A stretch of 24,825 nt of DNA from Silene noctiflora (Eukaryota > Streptophyta > Magnoliopsida > Caryophyllales > Caryophyllaceae), in assembly GCA_009801015.1 (NCBI GenBank), contig VHZZ01008075.1:7029-31853 (forward strand), given 5' to 3'. Of this stretch, positions 1 to 11,142 are shown in pieces (the first letter of the stretch is position 1; each line of letters begins with the position of its first letter). The position numbers and the translations under genes are program-made. The notes under the pieces are model-generated. The model was not told the DNA's origin and searched no databases. It saw only the letters and a list, made by a program, of their open reading frames with translations.

Positions 1-1000
1 CTAATCTGGAAAATACTTACTACAAATAGACAAGGAAAAGAAATTACATAAGCATAAGAAAATCTAAGGGTTCGATGTGCACGGATCGTCACACATTGCA
101 TATCATGTTTATGATTACATGTCATGTCAAGAATATTTGTATTATCGAAACTGATGTGTGTTGGTTGTGTATTTATTGTCACCTATTTCCGGGGTGGCCT
201 GTGTTGATCCATATGATATTTCCGATCATATGGGGAGGAGTCTAAGTACAGGTTTGGATCTGGGTGTCTAACGGGAGACGGGGTGAGCCACGAGCTTTGA
301 TGATCACTGAGTCGAGTGTAGTTTCATTAAAAGGGTTGTAGTAGTCAGGACTTGTATTGTTTATTCATTCAGTTATTCATTTTGTAATTCACTAAACATG
401 TTATTTATATAATGTTTCTTAATTGTAGTTCGGATCTCATTATCTCGGAAACAGAGATGGTGACATCTCACGATTACCTTGCCCGGATAAAAAATGGATG
501 TTAAAAATATATTACCATTTAAATAGCTAAAGTCACCACTTAAAAGGATATCAAATACGCACTACAACATGCATTATCTAATGTGAACAAATACTTGCAG
601 AATGAGAAAGAATTTAATATAAACAATTTGCATTAATATAGGATGTTGCATTAGCTTTAGTAATAAAAATGGTTTTGATTAAAAAGTAGGGTTTTTCCTA
701 GGTTTATGTTTTGGGTTTCTCTTTATTTTTATTTCGTAAAATGGAGTTTAAAAGTGTGTTATGATTTTGATCTAGGTAAAAAATAGGACCTTTTCGTCTC
801 ATTGTTGTTGTGTGTCTGAAAATTTGCACGAGGAAAGCAATATATACAATTCTTTAATTTGAATTGTCACTTCCACAGTCAAACTTTGCATTTCAATAGT
901 ACCCTAGTGGGAGACTACGCTCTACCTTCTTACTTTACCCAAGACCCATGTTCATACCATTTCCACGTAATATAGTTGTTGTATCTAACCCGTCACAAAC
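1..1000. other. Gene-free left edge, possible degraded LTR debris
   Basis: No coding frame of interest. At about 440–490 there is GAGATGGTGACATCTCACG followed by a CCCGGATAA-like stretch. From memory this resembles the interior of plant Gypsy LTRs that begin TGTAATACCC, such as the one starting at 24731. No boundaries, inverted ends or target duplication could be found, so the assignment is tentative. Positions 500–1000 are AT-rich with nothing recognisable. Confidence 0.2.
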
Positions 1001-1065
1001 TTAAGACAAATGTTGTTGGTCATAACTCATAAGCAAGACTAATTGAAACCTTTAGGCCTAATTTG

Positions 1066-1290
1066 CACACCTTTGGGCTTTGGGGCTTATTTGCTACTTT
1101 ACCCCAAATAAACCCTTGGAAAATTTCCAATATAGGTGCATCACCTTTGGGCTTTGGAAACCTTGGAAAATTTCCAATATAGGTGCATGAGGTTTGGCCT
1201 AATTCCAATATGGATGCCTCTAGTTTGCACAATTCCAATATGGATGCCTCTAGTTTGCACAATTCCAATTTGGATACCTCAGTTTTGATT
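1066..1290. repeat. Two local direct-repeat units in the HSFA3 3' flank
   Basis: A 30-base unit containing CCAATATGGATGCCTCTAGT is repeated head to tail at about 1203–1232 and 1233–1262, with a diverged third copy to about 1290. Just before it, a block containing CTTGGAAAATTTCCAATATA occurs twice, near 1114–1141 and 1161–1187, each copy preceded by CACCTTTGGGCTTTGG; the second copy lacks about 29 bases. The repeats create an artificial 103-codon minus-strand ORF with repeating residues, which I do not regard as a gene. Confidence 0.7.
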
Positions 1291-1366
1291 GTAATTTCAC
1301 TTTGAGTACCCAAGATTTGTTTAGTTCCCACTTAAATTGTAACCTCTCTCATGGAATCCATGCAAC

Positions 1367-1372
1367 TTTATT
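1367..1372 (-). terminator. Candidate HSFA3 polyadenylation signal
   Basis: AATAAA on the minus strand, about 310 bases past the HSFA3 stop codon. Plant poly(A) signals are loose, so this is only a plausible position for the end of the 3' UTR. Confidence 0.25.
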
Positions 1373-1682
1373 CAACAATAAGAAGGTTTGTCTATAAACC
1401 TCTCAAATAGTGGACAAACACATTGACATACTTCTATGCATAATGCCCTTATTCTTCTTCCCATGCCAACCTGTTAAAGACACAACTCTCATTTTGTTCA
1501 ACCATTTCAGGCATGATAAGCGGCAAAAGATGAACCAAAAACAATCCAAACTATTTATAGATCAAATATTTCAATCAATAGTTCCATCAGTCTATATATA
1601 TATACTAATCTACACCTAAGAATCTCACGTACCCAGCTTGTTTAGAAAACAAGTTGAATTTATCAAGCAATATCACTGTCTT

Positions 1683-3776
1683 TCAAGTATCGGACTGGCC
1701 AGGAGGGTATTCATAATCAGGCCACTTCCCGATTCCTGAACTTACCTCAGGAAGGAAACCCAAGTCCAAGGCATCTGAAAACCCGACTGAGTGAGATGGT
1801 CCCACCTCAGGTGGTGCATCATAGCTGGCAATATTGCCCCATAAACTCGGGCTAGAACAGGATATATTTATGCCCAGATCCAAACCCATACTCCATACCT
1901 CCTCCTGCTTAACGATATTTTCAATGCCAGGAGACGAGAACTCCTCAGGAAATGCAACAAGGTACTCAGGATCAGATTCTGGTTGAGGATGTATCGCTTG
2001 TTTTCCAACAGGTATTTCTAACTCATCTAAGGGAACATCCTCAACTCCAAAAGGCGCATTTTCCATACCAGTACTTGCATCTTCCGCCACATCTTGTAAG
2101 AAATAATCCGGGAATTCTGAAGAAAAATCTCCAAAATCAGGAAACTCGGGTTTGAACCTTACTACAGAGGTTTTAGAAGAGCTTGTTTCTTGATGTTTCT
2201 GCTTTAGAAACTTCCTCTTTGATTTTGGATCATCAATTGCCCGTTTTTCTTTCATTTGTTTGAGACGGTCCATAAATCCAGGGTTTTGAAGCACCTTAGC
2301 CAAGAATGAGACCATTTGTGTTTGCCTATGCTCTGAAGCTTGTAATCTATCCTTGACAATTTCCATGCGTTCTGAAGTTCCTCTTTGCTGTTGTTGGAGT
2401 TCTATTACTTCTTGCATCATGGCACTCCTCTCTTCTCGTAACCTCTCTATTTCACTTCCTAATTCGGGTTTGGCTATTTCAGAAGATGACCCTCCTTGGC
2501 AAGTATTTTGATGAGCTTGTTGTGGTGACTTGCGCCTGTGAATGTTCTTCAGCAAGTGCCTTTTTCCACGCAAAAATCCCTCGTTGGCAAATTCCCATTT
2601 ATCAGGATCAACCTTGCGAAATCCCTACATTCGACAACCAAATTAGACAACAATCAAAGCCATGGCTAAAGACAAATCTAACAAGTTATATGAGACTGTC
2701 TTACATACAAGACCCAACCCATCAGCCATAAATAAAATGGGTCGGTCTCGCACGTGAGACAGTTCTATACTAATCATAAGGGAAGTGGTTAAGCAATTAA
2801 TCAAAATGAACTGAGAAAAGCAGCCAAATACATTCACTGATAGCAAGGAACATGCGCAAACAAATCCTCAGAATGAGCTATAAAGATCAGAGAACCTGAT
2901 TCACCGGTGTTTCGAATTGTAATAGCACTTGATATTTCATCAGAACCTAACATACTAGAGTCAGTAGACAGTAACTGGAGTGCAGTATTTCAGAGTAGAA
3001 ATTCAGGAAAGTTGACGATAGTCGGAATTCGGAAATTAAACAAGCATGTATGGTATGTGCAAGTATTATGCACAAATAATTAGTGAATAAAACACGTGAA
3101 ATACCAATTGAGCCTGAAATCCTACCTGTTAATTGGTGAAAGTTGGCACTCCAGCTAATAATCATCCCAGACGCCTGCCTTCTTCTTTACAAATTTAATT
3201 ACATATAACTCACTAAATTACACAAATCCCAGGAAAATATACTGATCCATTTCTATACATTGTCTTACACAAAGTTTACGGCTTACAAGTTTACAACAGA
3301 ACTTAGAGTCATTGATACAAAAAAACCGAGTAACGAATACAATCAGAGGAAGAATTACCAAGAACATTAAACAAAAGAGCATGATCAAAGAATAATAATG
3401 AAGTACCCACATAAGTATTAAGTTGACGAACAAAACTGGAGAAATTATTGTGCTTGAAATTGCGAGGTAAAATTAAGCGAGAAAACTCCACAGGATCCCA
3501 AACAACAAAGCTTTCGCCTCGAGAGTTCCACGAAATAATTGGGTTAATTGTCGGGTCGTCAACCAAATCGTAAGTTTTTGACAAAAAGGGTGGCACTTGA
3601 ATACCCAACAAACACTCAAGTGGTTGCGGTTGTGGTTGTGGTGTAGAATCAAAACATGGAGGAAACGGGTCCATAGTAACAGACCCGGACAAAAGCGGGT
3701 CGTAAACTGACATGGGTGGGTCGAAATTTGGGGGAGATGAAGATGAGGTGGGTGAAAAGGGGAAGTTTTTATCCAT
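1683..3776 (-). CDS. HSFA3: Heat shock transcription factor A3, two exons, complete
   Basis: Class A heat-shock factor: a nuclear DNA-binding activator that trimerises on heat-shock elements and switches on chaperone genes. Exon 1 is 3411–3776 and exon 2 is 1683–2624, split by a 786-bp GT–AG intron (2625–3410) at the conserved HSF site inside the DNA-binding domain, after the LNTY residues and before GFRK. Both exons are whole numbers of codons and give 435 residues. Residues 61–154 are the winged-helix DNA-binding domain, with [18 protein letters not shown] in the recognition helix. Residues about 175–240 form the HR-A/B coiled coil, and a basic stretch at 256–266 is a likely nuclear localisation signal. 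The C-terminal third is acidic with tryptophan motifs ([10 protein letters not shown] at 364–373, GKWPDYEY at 421–428). Instead of classical AHA motifs, HsfA3 proteins use such tryptophan motifs for activation, which is why I call A3 rather than A1 or A2. The length fits the subfamily. The start is the first in-frame ATG. Confidence 0.93.
2689..2769. repeat. Small inverted-repeat MITE in the HSFA3 intron
   Basis: Two arms of about 26 bases fold onto each other: ACTGTCTTACATACAAGACC starting at 2695, and the reverse complement of the segment ending at 2765, differing at a few positions. The loop is about 20 bases and TA dinucleotides lie near both ends. The size and structure suit a miniature inverted-repeat element or its remnant. 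It lies wholly within the intron and leaves the splice sites intact. Confidence 0.5.
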
Positions 3777-3825
3777 GGAGGAAATAAGGGGCGTTAGAAG
3801 GGTATTTATAGGTGAAGATATTCAT
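3769..3825 (-). other. Upstream ORF overlapping the HSFA3 start codon
   Basis: An 18-codon ORF begins at an ATG at 3825, 49 bases above the HSFA3 ATG and in another frame. Its TAA lies inside the first codons of HSFA3 (3769–3771), so it overlaps the main start by eight bases. Overlapping upstream ORFs usually reduce translation of the main frame. This one matters only if the transcript starts above 3825, which the misplaced TATA-like sequence at 3803 suggests but does not prove. Confidence 0.4.
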
Positions 3826-4186
3826 GGAGACTTGGTGAGTAAGTAAGTAAGTGTTTGGGAAAATATCTGGGGAGTTAGTCGGTGACAGATGGATGATTTT
3901 CTGGGAAGGTTCGGAATGATGATAAACAGTGGGGGGAAAATGTGGGTTTGATTGATTTTGGTGGGTTTAAGAGATGAGATATTTGTTTGTGGGTTTAGGG
4001 GAAATTAATTGAGATTTGGTGGGGTTGATTAAAAAGGGAGAAATTGGACCAATGAGATTGATTTTGTTAAGGGAATGGACCAATCAGAATTGAGATATGT
4101 CACTATTGTCTAAACCGACATTTGACACTGTGGGACTCTGGCAACTGTTTGGTCAATTCTGTTGTTCTATCTTTTCTGGAAATTTA
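3803..4186 (-). promoter_or_regulatory. HSFA3 upstream region with DRE-like and HSE-like motifs
   Basis: The DRE core ACCGAC occurs at 4114–4119 on the plus strand, within AACCGACAT, one base from the classic nine-base DRE. It occurs again on the minus strand at 3878–3883. Half-palindromic heat-shock elements are seen at 3905–3912 (GAAGGTTC) and 4174–4181 (TTCTGGAA). In Arabidopsis, HSFA3 is driven by DREB2-type factors through DREs, so the motifs fit expectation, though six-base cores are common by chance. A TATAAATA at 3803–3810 is only 27 bases above the start codon, too close to serve as the TATA box of this ATG. The true transcription start is probably further upstream, near the pyrimidine-rich stretch around 3970–4000. 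Confidence 0.4.
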
Positions 4187-4199
4187 TTCATGTCATTAC

Positions 4200-5190
4200 T
4201 AGCCTTTGTCTTGTGTAACTATAGTTTGCACCAACCTCACAGGTCTTACTTGTGACCTCTCAGCCCCCTATCTCGCTTACTCTGTCTGTGTCTTTTCACT
4301 TGTTTCTTACGAGATATCACAAACTTGTGACAAAATAGTGCCGTCACAAATGAGAATGAGCGAATAAATTTTTATTAACGAAAAATTATATATCTATATA
4401 ATTCGTCAAATTTCACCGGAATCTATAAAAATCAAATCAAATTAATTCTCATATCTCCAACCTTAATTTGCTCCTCTGATGCACGTCCTCTACAATATTG
4501 TTGTTTTATTATACGGCCTTTCACGAGAGGGCTATACCATTATGGTTACATTTAACCATAAAATTGTCATATATACCCGTCTAAACCTTCAAACGAAAAG
4601 TTACCGTTCGAAATAATAATTTGTGTTTAAAGAAATGAGGAATGCTGCTTAAAATTCGAAAAAAAGAAAAACACATAAGGGTATCACTTCAAAAAAACTC
4701 TTAAATTTTTAACATTGTTGTAAAGTTTATCTGTTTTGAACTTTTGATGTAAAAAATTTCAAACTTTTTTATATGAATGTAAAGCTAAAAATTTGCCTAC
4801 AATATAACTTAAAAAATTCAAAAAATTTGAACAATACACTTAAGTTCGATTAAACTTGAATAAACTATCTAACATGTATCCTTTTTTCTTCATACTCCAT
4901 TCAAAGGCATAGAATTTAATCCATGAAAATTTATGGATTTTGAAAGTTTTTAAAAAAATAACGGCAGGTAAAAATTACATTGTGCAACACATAATATATA
5001 TGATCATGTTGATTTCTTAATAATTTTAACAATATCTTATGAAATACAAAGTTGACAATGAAACTTTTTAAGTGTGATCAACATACAATTTGTTTTGTAT
5101 AAGTTAAATCATTATTTTAGTACTCAAGATCATTTGCTTACCTTTGATTTTATATATACTCTTTGCCCCCATTATTTGTTTACCTACTCC
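4200..5190. other. AT-rich spacer, nothing recognised
   Basis: About 1 kb of low-complexity AT-rich DNA between the HSFA3 promoter and the MULE-like element. No ORF, splice pattern, RNA gene or clear repeat end was found. A short GTGACGGCAC-like motif on the minus strand near 4340 is the only distinctive sequence. Confidence 0.5.
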
Positions 5191-5199
5191 ACTTTTTGG

Positions 5200-6431
5200 G
5201 GGTTATTTAATGAGAATACTCTACACTATTACACCCCTTCTCAAAATACTCTATACTTTAAATTAACTACGAATACTACTAACTTATACACTCTCTTCCA
5301 TGTAATAGAATTGCTCTTTTTTTTACCTAATTTGTTATGTGGGGCCCACTTTTTCTTTACTAAGCATTCATCTTCTTCCTCCTACATTTCCAAAGCATTC
5401 ATCTTCTTTATTAAGCATTCATCTTCTTCCTCCTACATTTCCAAAGAATACCTGATATAAATTTTCTATCTCTCNTCTGTTTGCTTTTAATCTCTCAAAA
5501 TTCTTCCATAAATAAAGGGGTCACCTTCTTACCTTCTTGTTCATCAAATACGTCTAATTCACAAATTTCAAAAATAGAAGAATTTGTTTGGTTTTGTTTC
5601 TCATTAATGGCTCGCTTGACCATATCGTCATTGTATCTCAAGTATGAGTTGTACCCTTAGATTATAATACCACTTGTTTAGTATGATATGAAAGGGATTG
5701 GAAATCTAGCAAAATTCATGAACACCAAATTGACCATGATGACAACATGAATTGGGGAACAATAGTGCGTAAATCACCGCCCAGATCACGGAATCTCCTT
5801 TAATTGCTCAATAATTCCAAATCCGAACAAATTATCCAACAAAAAACATGTTTACGACGACGACGCGAAAGAACAGTGCAGAAGAAGCACAATAATTTAG
5901 GAAAAATTAAAATTAAGAAAATAAATAAATAACATTAATAATCAATTGGGACGAAATAGATTGACAGGTTTTATTGTGGAATCAATTAAGGACGAAATCG
6001 AAATTGGGTCGCCTTCAATCAGATGATTTGTTCATGTAGATGAATGGCAATGAAGGATCAACAATGGCAATAAAAATCAACAGGTACAAGAAGAGAAGAA
6101 GAACATAAACAAGAAAAAAGTAGAAAAGGAAGTAAATGAAGGTAAAGGAGAAATAAAAGTGAAAAAGAATTAAAAACTACTCCCTCCTATTCAGCCTATA
6201 GTTCCCATTTCATTATAATACTACTCACATATATTAGAGAAAGGGGAATTATAGGCTGAATAGGAGGGAGTATAAGTTTTAAATAAGGGTAACCGGTGGA
6301 ACCGGTAGCCCTTCCACCTACTACATTAGGTGGGACGGGGTGCATTAGTTGGTAGTATTTATAGTTAATTCAAGGTATAGAGTATTTTGAGAAGGGGTCT
6401 AATAGTTTAGAATATTCTCATTAAATAACCC
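5200..6431. mobile_element. Non-autonomous MULE-like element with long terminal inverted repeats
   Basis: The left end (GGGTTATTTAATGAGAATAC from 5200) matches the reverse complement of the right end (from 6431 inward) over roughly 80–110 bases at high identity. A shared internal block is CCCCTTCTCAAAATACTCTA. The flanks CTTTTTGG (5192–5199) and CTTTTTTGG (6432–6440) look like a 9-base target duplication with one base lost. Long inverted ends starting with G runs and 9-base duplications are typical of Mutator-like elements. The interior has no transposase frame, so the element would have moved with help from another copy. It also holds a 32-base direct repeat (about 5361–5450, unit containing CATCTTCTTCCTCCTACATT) and a nested Stowaway MITE. 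Confidence 0.65.
6180..6270. mobile_element. Stowaway-type MITE, copy 1
   Basis: A 91-base element starting CTCCCTCCTATTCAGCCTAT and ending with its near-perfect inverse, flanked by TA at 6178–6179 and 6271–6272. TA duplication and CTCCCTCC ends are the hallmarks of Stowaway (Tc1/mariner-derived) MITEs. It is nested inside the MULE-like element near its right arm and is a close relative of the copy at 11143–11232. Confidence 0.85.
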
Positions 6432-6444
6432 CTTTTTTGGTATT

Positions 6445-7605
6445 TAGTTTATTTGTCTACCTTTTTATATTGAGGATATTTCTAACGAGTTATTTGACTT
6501 TCCACATCTGTTGTTATCCACTTCATCCAAAAACAATTACCACAAATGTTCTTTATCTTTGTGCCGCAAGGAAACGTAAGCAAATGACAGGGAAAGGAGT
6601 TGTTACAGAAGTTTGAGAATAACAAAAGATCGCGTTATTACAAAAGTTTCGCCATGAAACATGTCAACAAGTCGAGAATTCCGAGAACATCATTATCAGG
6701 TGAGGAATCTAATTTTATCTTTGGACAGTTGATTATGTCAATTTGGGAAAATGTTGGGCATGAAAGGGAGGGAGTTGAGAGAAACACAGAAACCTGAGAG
6801 ACGAGGCAAAGAGAAGGAATTCAATTCTTCTTGTTTGAAAGCGAAGATATGCACATTTCATTCTCATTTCTGGCAACACTAAACCCCTCTATCAATGCTT
6901 ACAGTTATGCTTACAATTAGTCAATTACATCCAAAAACTATGATCGTGAGCTGATTATATCGTGTTGTGAATATACTACAGCACTATTTTGAATATATAT
7001 TTATAACTTAGTATGAGTATTTAAGCCTCGGTGGAAAATTCATTTCTCGATTGGCAATGTAGCAGAAATGTACAGCATTTGATCCTGCACCAATAAAGAA
7101 TAAAATGGATCTTCAGTCAACATGACAACAAAAAGGGCAAGATTTGAGGATCAAGAAAACTGCAATCTGGTTTTCAGACATGTCTAATTTCCCTTCATAT
7201 AGGAGAGCTAAATCTAGACTTGCTAAAAGATGTACAAAACCAGACAATACACAAGACAATGGAAGAGAAGTGAGCTAATAAACAAAATTCAACTCATGTC
7301 TAATGGGGTATTTACCAGCTTGAACAATAGCAACTTGGCAAGTGACATAATTTTTTCACATCCGGGTAATCAGGCAAATAAGTGACAGTTAGCCACACAG
7401 ATTATTTCCAACGTTGAATAACAATTAACAACTTCTCGTGATTTCAGAGGCCTGTTTTGGACCGAAAAAAATTTGTACCAATTGAAGTACCAAGGAACGG
7501 AGAGCATACCTCATCCGTGAAAGGAGTAGCTAGAGAGTGTGTGAGAGAGGGAACATGGGAAAAGAAAACTTGAGAAGTTTTAACAAAAATAACCCCCTTC
7601 CATAG
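6445..7605 (-). other. Intergenic stretch with possible minus-strand transcript signals
   Basis: No convincing gene. On the minus strand a CT-rich leader-like segment (about 7560–7511) is followed by a donor-like GATGAG/GTATGC. Acceptor-like sequences lie near 7087 (GGTGCAG) and 6798 (TCTCTCAG). After the last, a frame of about 65 codons runs to a stop near 6652 without a recognisable domain. The whole could be a non-coding RNA, a decayed gene, or chance. The 65-codon plus-strand ORF at 6600–6797 overlaps this and shows no sign of coding. Confidence 0.2.
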
Positions 7606-7614
7606 AAAATTGAA

Positions 7615-8036
7615 GGGATTTTCTCATTTGTACCCGTCATTGGGTTTTCTCACTTGCACCCCTTCGCTTCACAAAAGCCCATGTATACCCCTAAACTCTA
7701 TTAGTAATCTCAGTCATGGCCAAAATTATATTCCATTATTTTTTATCCATTAAGATTTTAAGCAATTGATCAGTCACTAATTATCTATATATTAATTCTA
7801 AATACTTGTACATCATAATGGAAAGATTTTATACAAAATTAAAAAAGCACCCTACCACTCAATACTCATTTGCCATATCATCACTTAACCGAGTAAACGC
7901 GTAAAAGTTGACTGAATTTACTCTTAGTCACAAATGCAAGTCACTAACAGAGTTAAGGGGTATATGTGGCTCTTGATAAGCAAAGGGGCACAAGTGAGAA
8001 AACCCAATAACAGAAGGGTAGAAACGAGAAAATCCA
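7615..8036. mobile_element. MULE-type MITE, 422 bp
   Basis: The ends are inverted over about 85 bases: GGGATTTTCTCATTTGTACC on the left matches the reverse complement of the right end, and both arms contain GGGTTTTCTCACTTG. The flanks AAAATTGAA (7606–7614) and AAAATTTAA (8037–8045) agree at 8 of 9 positions and form a likely target duplication. There is no coding capacity. The 9-base duplication and GGG-type end point to a Mutator-derived MITE. Confidence 0.7.
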
Positions 8037-11000
8037 AAAATTTAATTATCATTAATACTATTAAAGCAAAAGTCAATATACTAATATAAGGTGACGTGTC
8101 AAGTTGACACGAATCCACCGTATACGATACACACGTATATACATATAGATATAGCATATCATACGTAATACGAAGCAGATACGAAATTAATAACCAATTA
8201 ACCACCCACTAACTCATCCTCCTATATACTAAGAGAATAAAAATTCTCAAACATTTTCCCTCCAAAAGGAATTTGCATAAATAAGGAAATAATGCTTTCT
8301 TTTTATTAAATTATTATCTTTTAATTAACATTTAATCTTTTAATCACTATAATATTTTTTTGACTAAACTAGATTAAATTAATGATAATAATACAAAACC
8401 GATATATAAATCTAAAAAATTGTATACGAAAAACCTATAGATTTATATTATTAGTTTCGTATAAAAAAACTTAACATGTACTTAATTAGTGTAAAAAAAT
8501 TATGAGTTGATATTATTAATTTCGTGAAAACTAAATTCATTAAAAATATTTGAGAAAATTTATAAATTGGAATTATTTATTAGTTACGGTGTATGTGGTA
8601 AAAAAACTTTTTTATTAAAAACACATATTTCATGACTCTACTCAATTCTTTTGATTAGTTTTTCATTTCATTTTTATTTTCATATTAAAATATGAAAAAT
8701 GAATTATGTGTCAATTTAAAATCCCCCTATAACTAAAAGAATAAGTTTATCTCAATGTTTTCCTCTTAACTTCTCTTACCAATACAAAAATTGGATATAC
8801 CATGTAGTTATGGAATACAATATTTACATATGCTATATAATAGCAGAACAATCCACCATCTCCTATTAATTAATTTTAACTAAAAGAATAAGTCTTACTC
8901 CAAATTTTTCCGCTCAACTATTTTAGGAAGGAGTTGTGTCTTTATTAATTGTCATTATTCAATACATGTTGGCCTTACATGTGATTTATATGATCTTATT
9001 ATTATGTCAATGTATTAGTCTACCTATGAAACATGATTGTAGATTTGCAGTGCAACAAATCACTAGCTACTCCGTAATTAATAGCATTTCGTATAGGTCG
9101 TTTTGTAATAATATATTTAATCTAAATTTTATAAATATGAAAATTCATATATTCTCCGCTAAAAGATTTACATAATTTTAATTGACATTATTTACGAAAG
9201 ATATTCACAAAGAGCTTTATTTCTAATACTATAAACTTATTAATAAATATATATTCTTACACTTTAACGTGCATTTTCTAAACTCCCTAATTAACTACCC
9301 ACTATCCACTATTCATTTTCTAAACTCACACCTTTTCCTGTGAAAATTAAGAAATCATATCCCTAATTTATTTTTACTTGCCCATGAATGATTGTCATCG
9401 TCGTTGTTGCTTGATTGCTAAGCAGATTGATCGATGTTGCTAGATAGCTATATCGATTCCCTTGCAGAGGCTCGACCGCCAGGACTACCATTCGTCAAAG
9501 ACGACCTTGATTGTTACTTATTATTGGTGGATCTATCTATTCCACCCTTTCATTGATTTCAGTATCCAATAGGTAAAGTTATACTTCTGATCTTAACTTT
9601 TTGTTCTCTTATTGTTTAAATTCCTTTGTTACCATTTTTTTTAAAGCAAACGTTTTTATTTTATTTTAATTTAATTGAAGTAGGATTAATACTGTCTTAG
9701 GGATATGGTGCCAATTTTGTAGACTTAATTTGTAAATTAATCACAATCTGTCGAATTTTTTTTATTCTTTATGGGGTATTCATAATTCAAATCCAAGTTA
9801 AACAAATGATTGAGACGGTTAGAGTAATTAATAAGTACACGTCTGGCGTAAAAATCTCAGTGAAAAATGAATAATATGTTCTGCTAGGACTTCCGAACTC
9901 ATTAGCTTTGGTCATTATGATTCTCACTTAGTTCACTAGGAAGATATTAGGAGGCATGTCAGTATATCTTACTTACTACGGGTTTCAATTCATTTTTTAA
10001 TATCAGTACATTTTTTTAATATCAGTACATTGAGCCTTTGAAGAATGAAGGGGGAGGCAAATTGATACGTTTTTGTTTGATTACTTTTGTGATAGCAGAA
10101 AACTTTGAGCCGTTATAAGCTCNAGATCAACGATGAATCATGGGTTAATTGTATATGGAAACAAGGAAGCACAAGTGAGCATAGTAANTTTATATCATTA
10201 TTATTTTCCACAACTATGGCATGTTCTGTNTATTTTTGCAATTACATTCCAAAACNCAAATAAGGTGTAGCAACTTAATTTGCTTTATGATTACATTTGT
10301 TTGCCTGTTTTGAGTCATCTTTGTAGTAATTTTTCTACATTGCTAAGTTAAAAATATCTACNCTATCTAGGTATTTTGGGAATTAGAATGGGGAGCTAGG
10401 CAAAANCAGAATGAATTAGCGTCTCGATCCGATTGTAATTGTAATTTGCTTAAGCGATTGAATTGTTCACCTGCACCATTAATTAATAAAGGTTTTGCTC
10501 TTCTCCAGACATAAAAGTCAAAACCTTGATGAAGTTTTAACTAAAGAAACATGTACATTTTGCTTAGCTATGTGTCTGTTACANTTAGCCATACACCCAT
10601 ATCCTATGGTTTTGAAGTTTCATAACCAACAAATCCAAATTTCCAAGCTTTTAGGCATTTTTATCATCGTACAATTAATTGNTATTATCTAGGATTTTGT
10701 TGAGAAGAGNCAGGGGCAATGCCGATGCCGTTGCTGACACANGCAGAAACAATNTTTTGATGAATTTCATAATTGAATAAGGCTTTCAGGTAAGAGAATC
10801 AAAGGTAGGAGTGAGACCCACTGACATATTTTTGTTGATGCTAAAGGTTGGACAAAACATGTATGTGTGAGTATTTTTCATCAGTTTGGAGTCTTGGGTC
10901 TCACAAGAGTTACATAAAGACACCATTACCTCATCTCTTTTAGACGGGCTAATACCATAAATTCAGTTTAAGGGAGTATGAGGACTGACAAAATTCAGTT

Positions 11001-11142
11001 TCAGTTTATGGGAGTAGCGAGTAGGAGGACCGACAAAATTTAGTTTCCCTGATTTTCATCTTCTAAGATAATAANCTGACACTCACTCTAAAATCTTTCA
11101 CTATCACCCTGCTTCCCATAAATAAAATAGAAATAATTCATA

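Noticed and set aside
1020..1331. 103-codon minus-strand ORF with repeating LELCKLEASI residues
   Set aside because: It is created by short DNA tandem repeats; there is no domain and the composition is non-coding.
3803..3810. TATAAATA as the HSFA3 TATA box
   Set aside because: It lies only 27 bases above the start codon, which would leave essentially no 5' leader.
5074..5460. 128-codon plus-strand ORF
   Set aside because: It crosses the left end of the MULE-like element and its direct repeats; the composition is AT-driven.
8936..9175. 79-codon ORF as a Helitron Rep or helicase fragment
   Set aside because: No Rep or helicase motif is present; the residues reflect AT-rich sequence.
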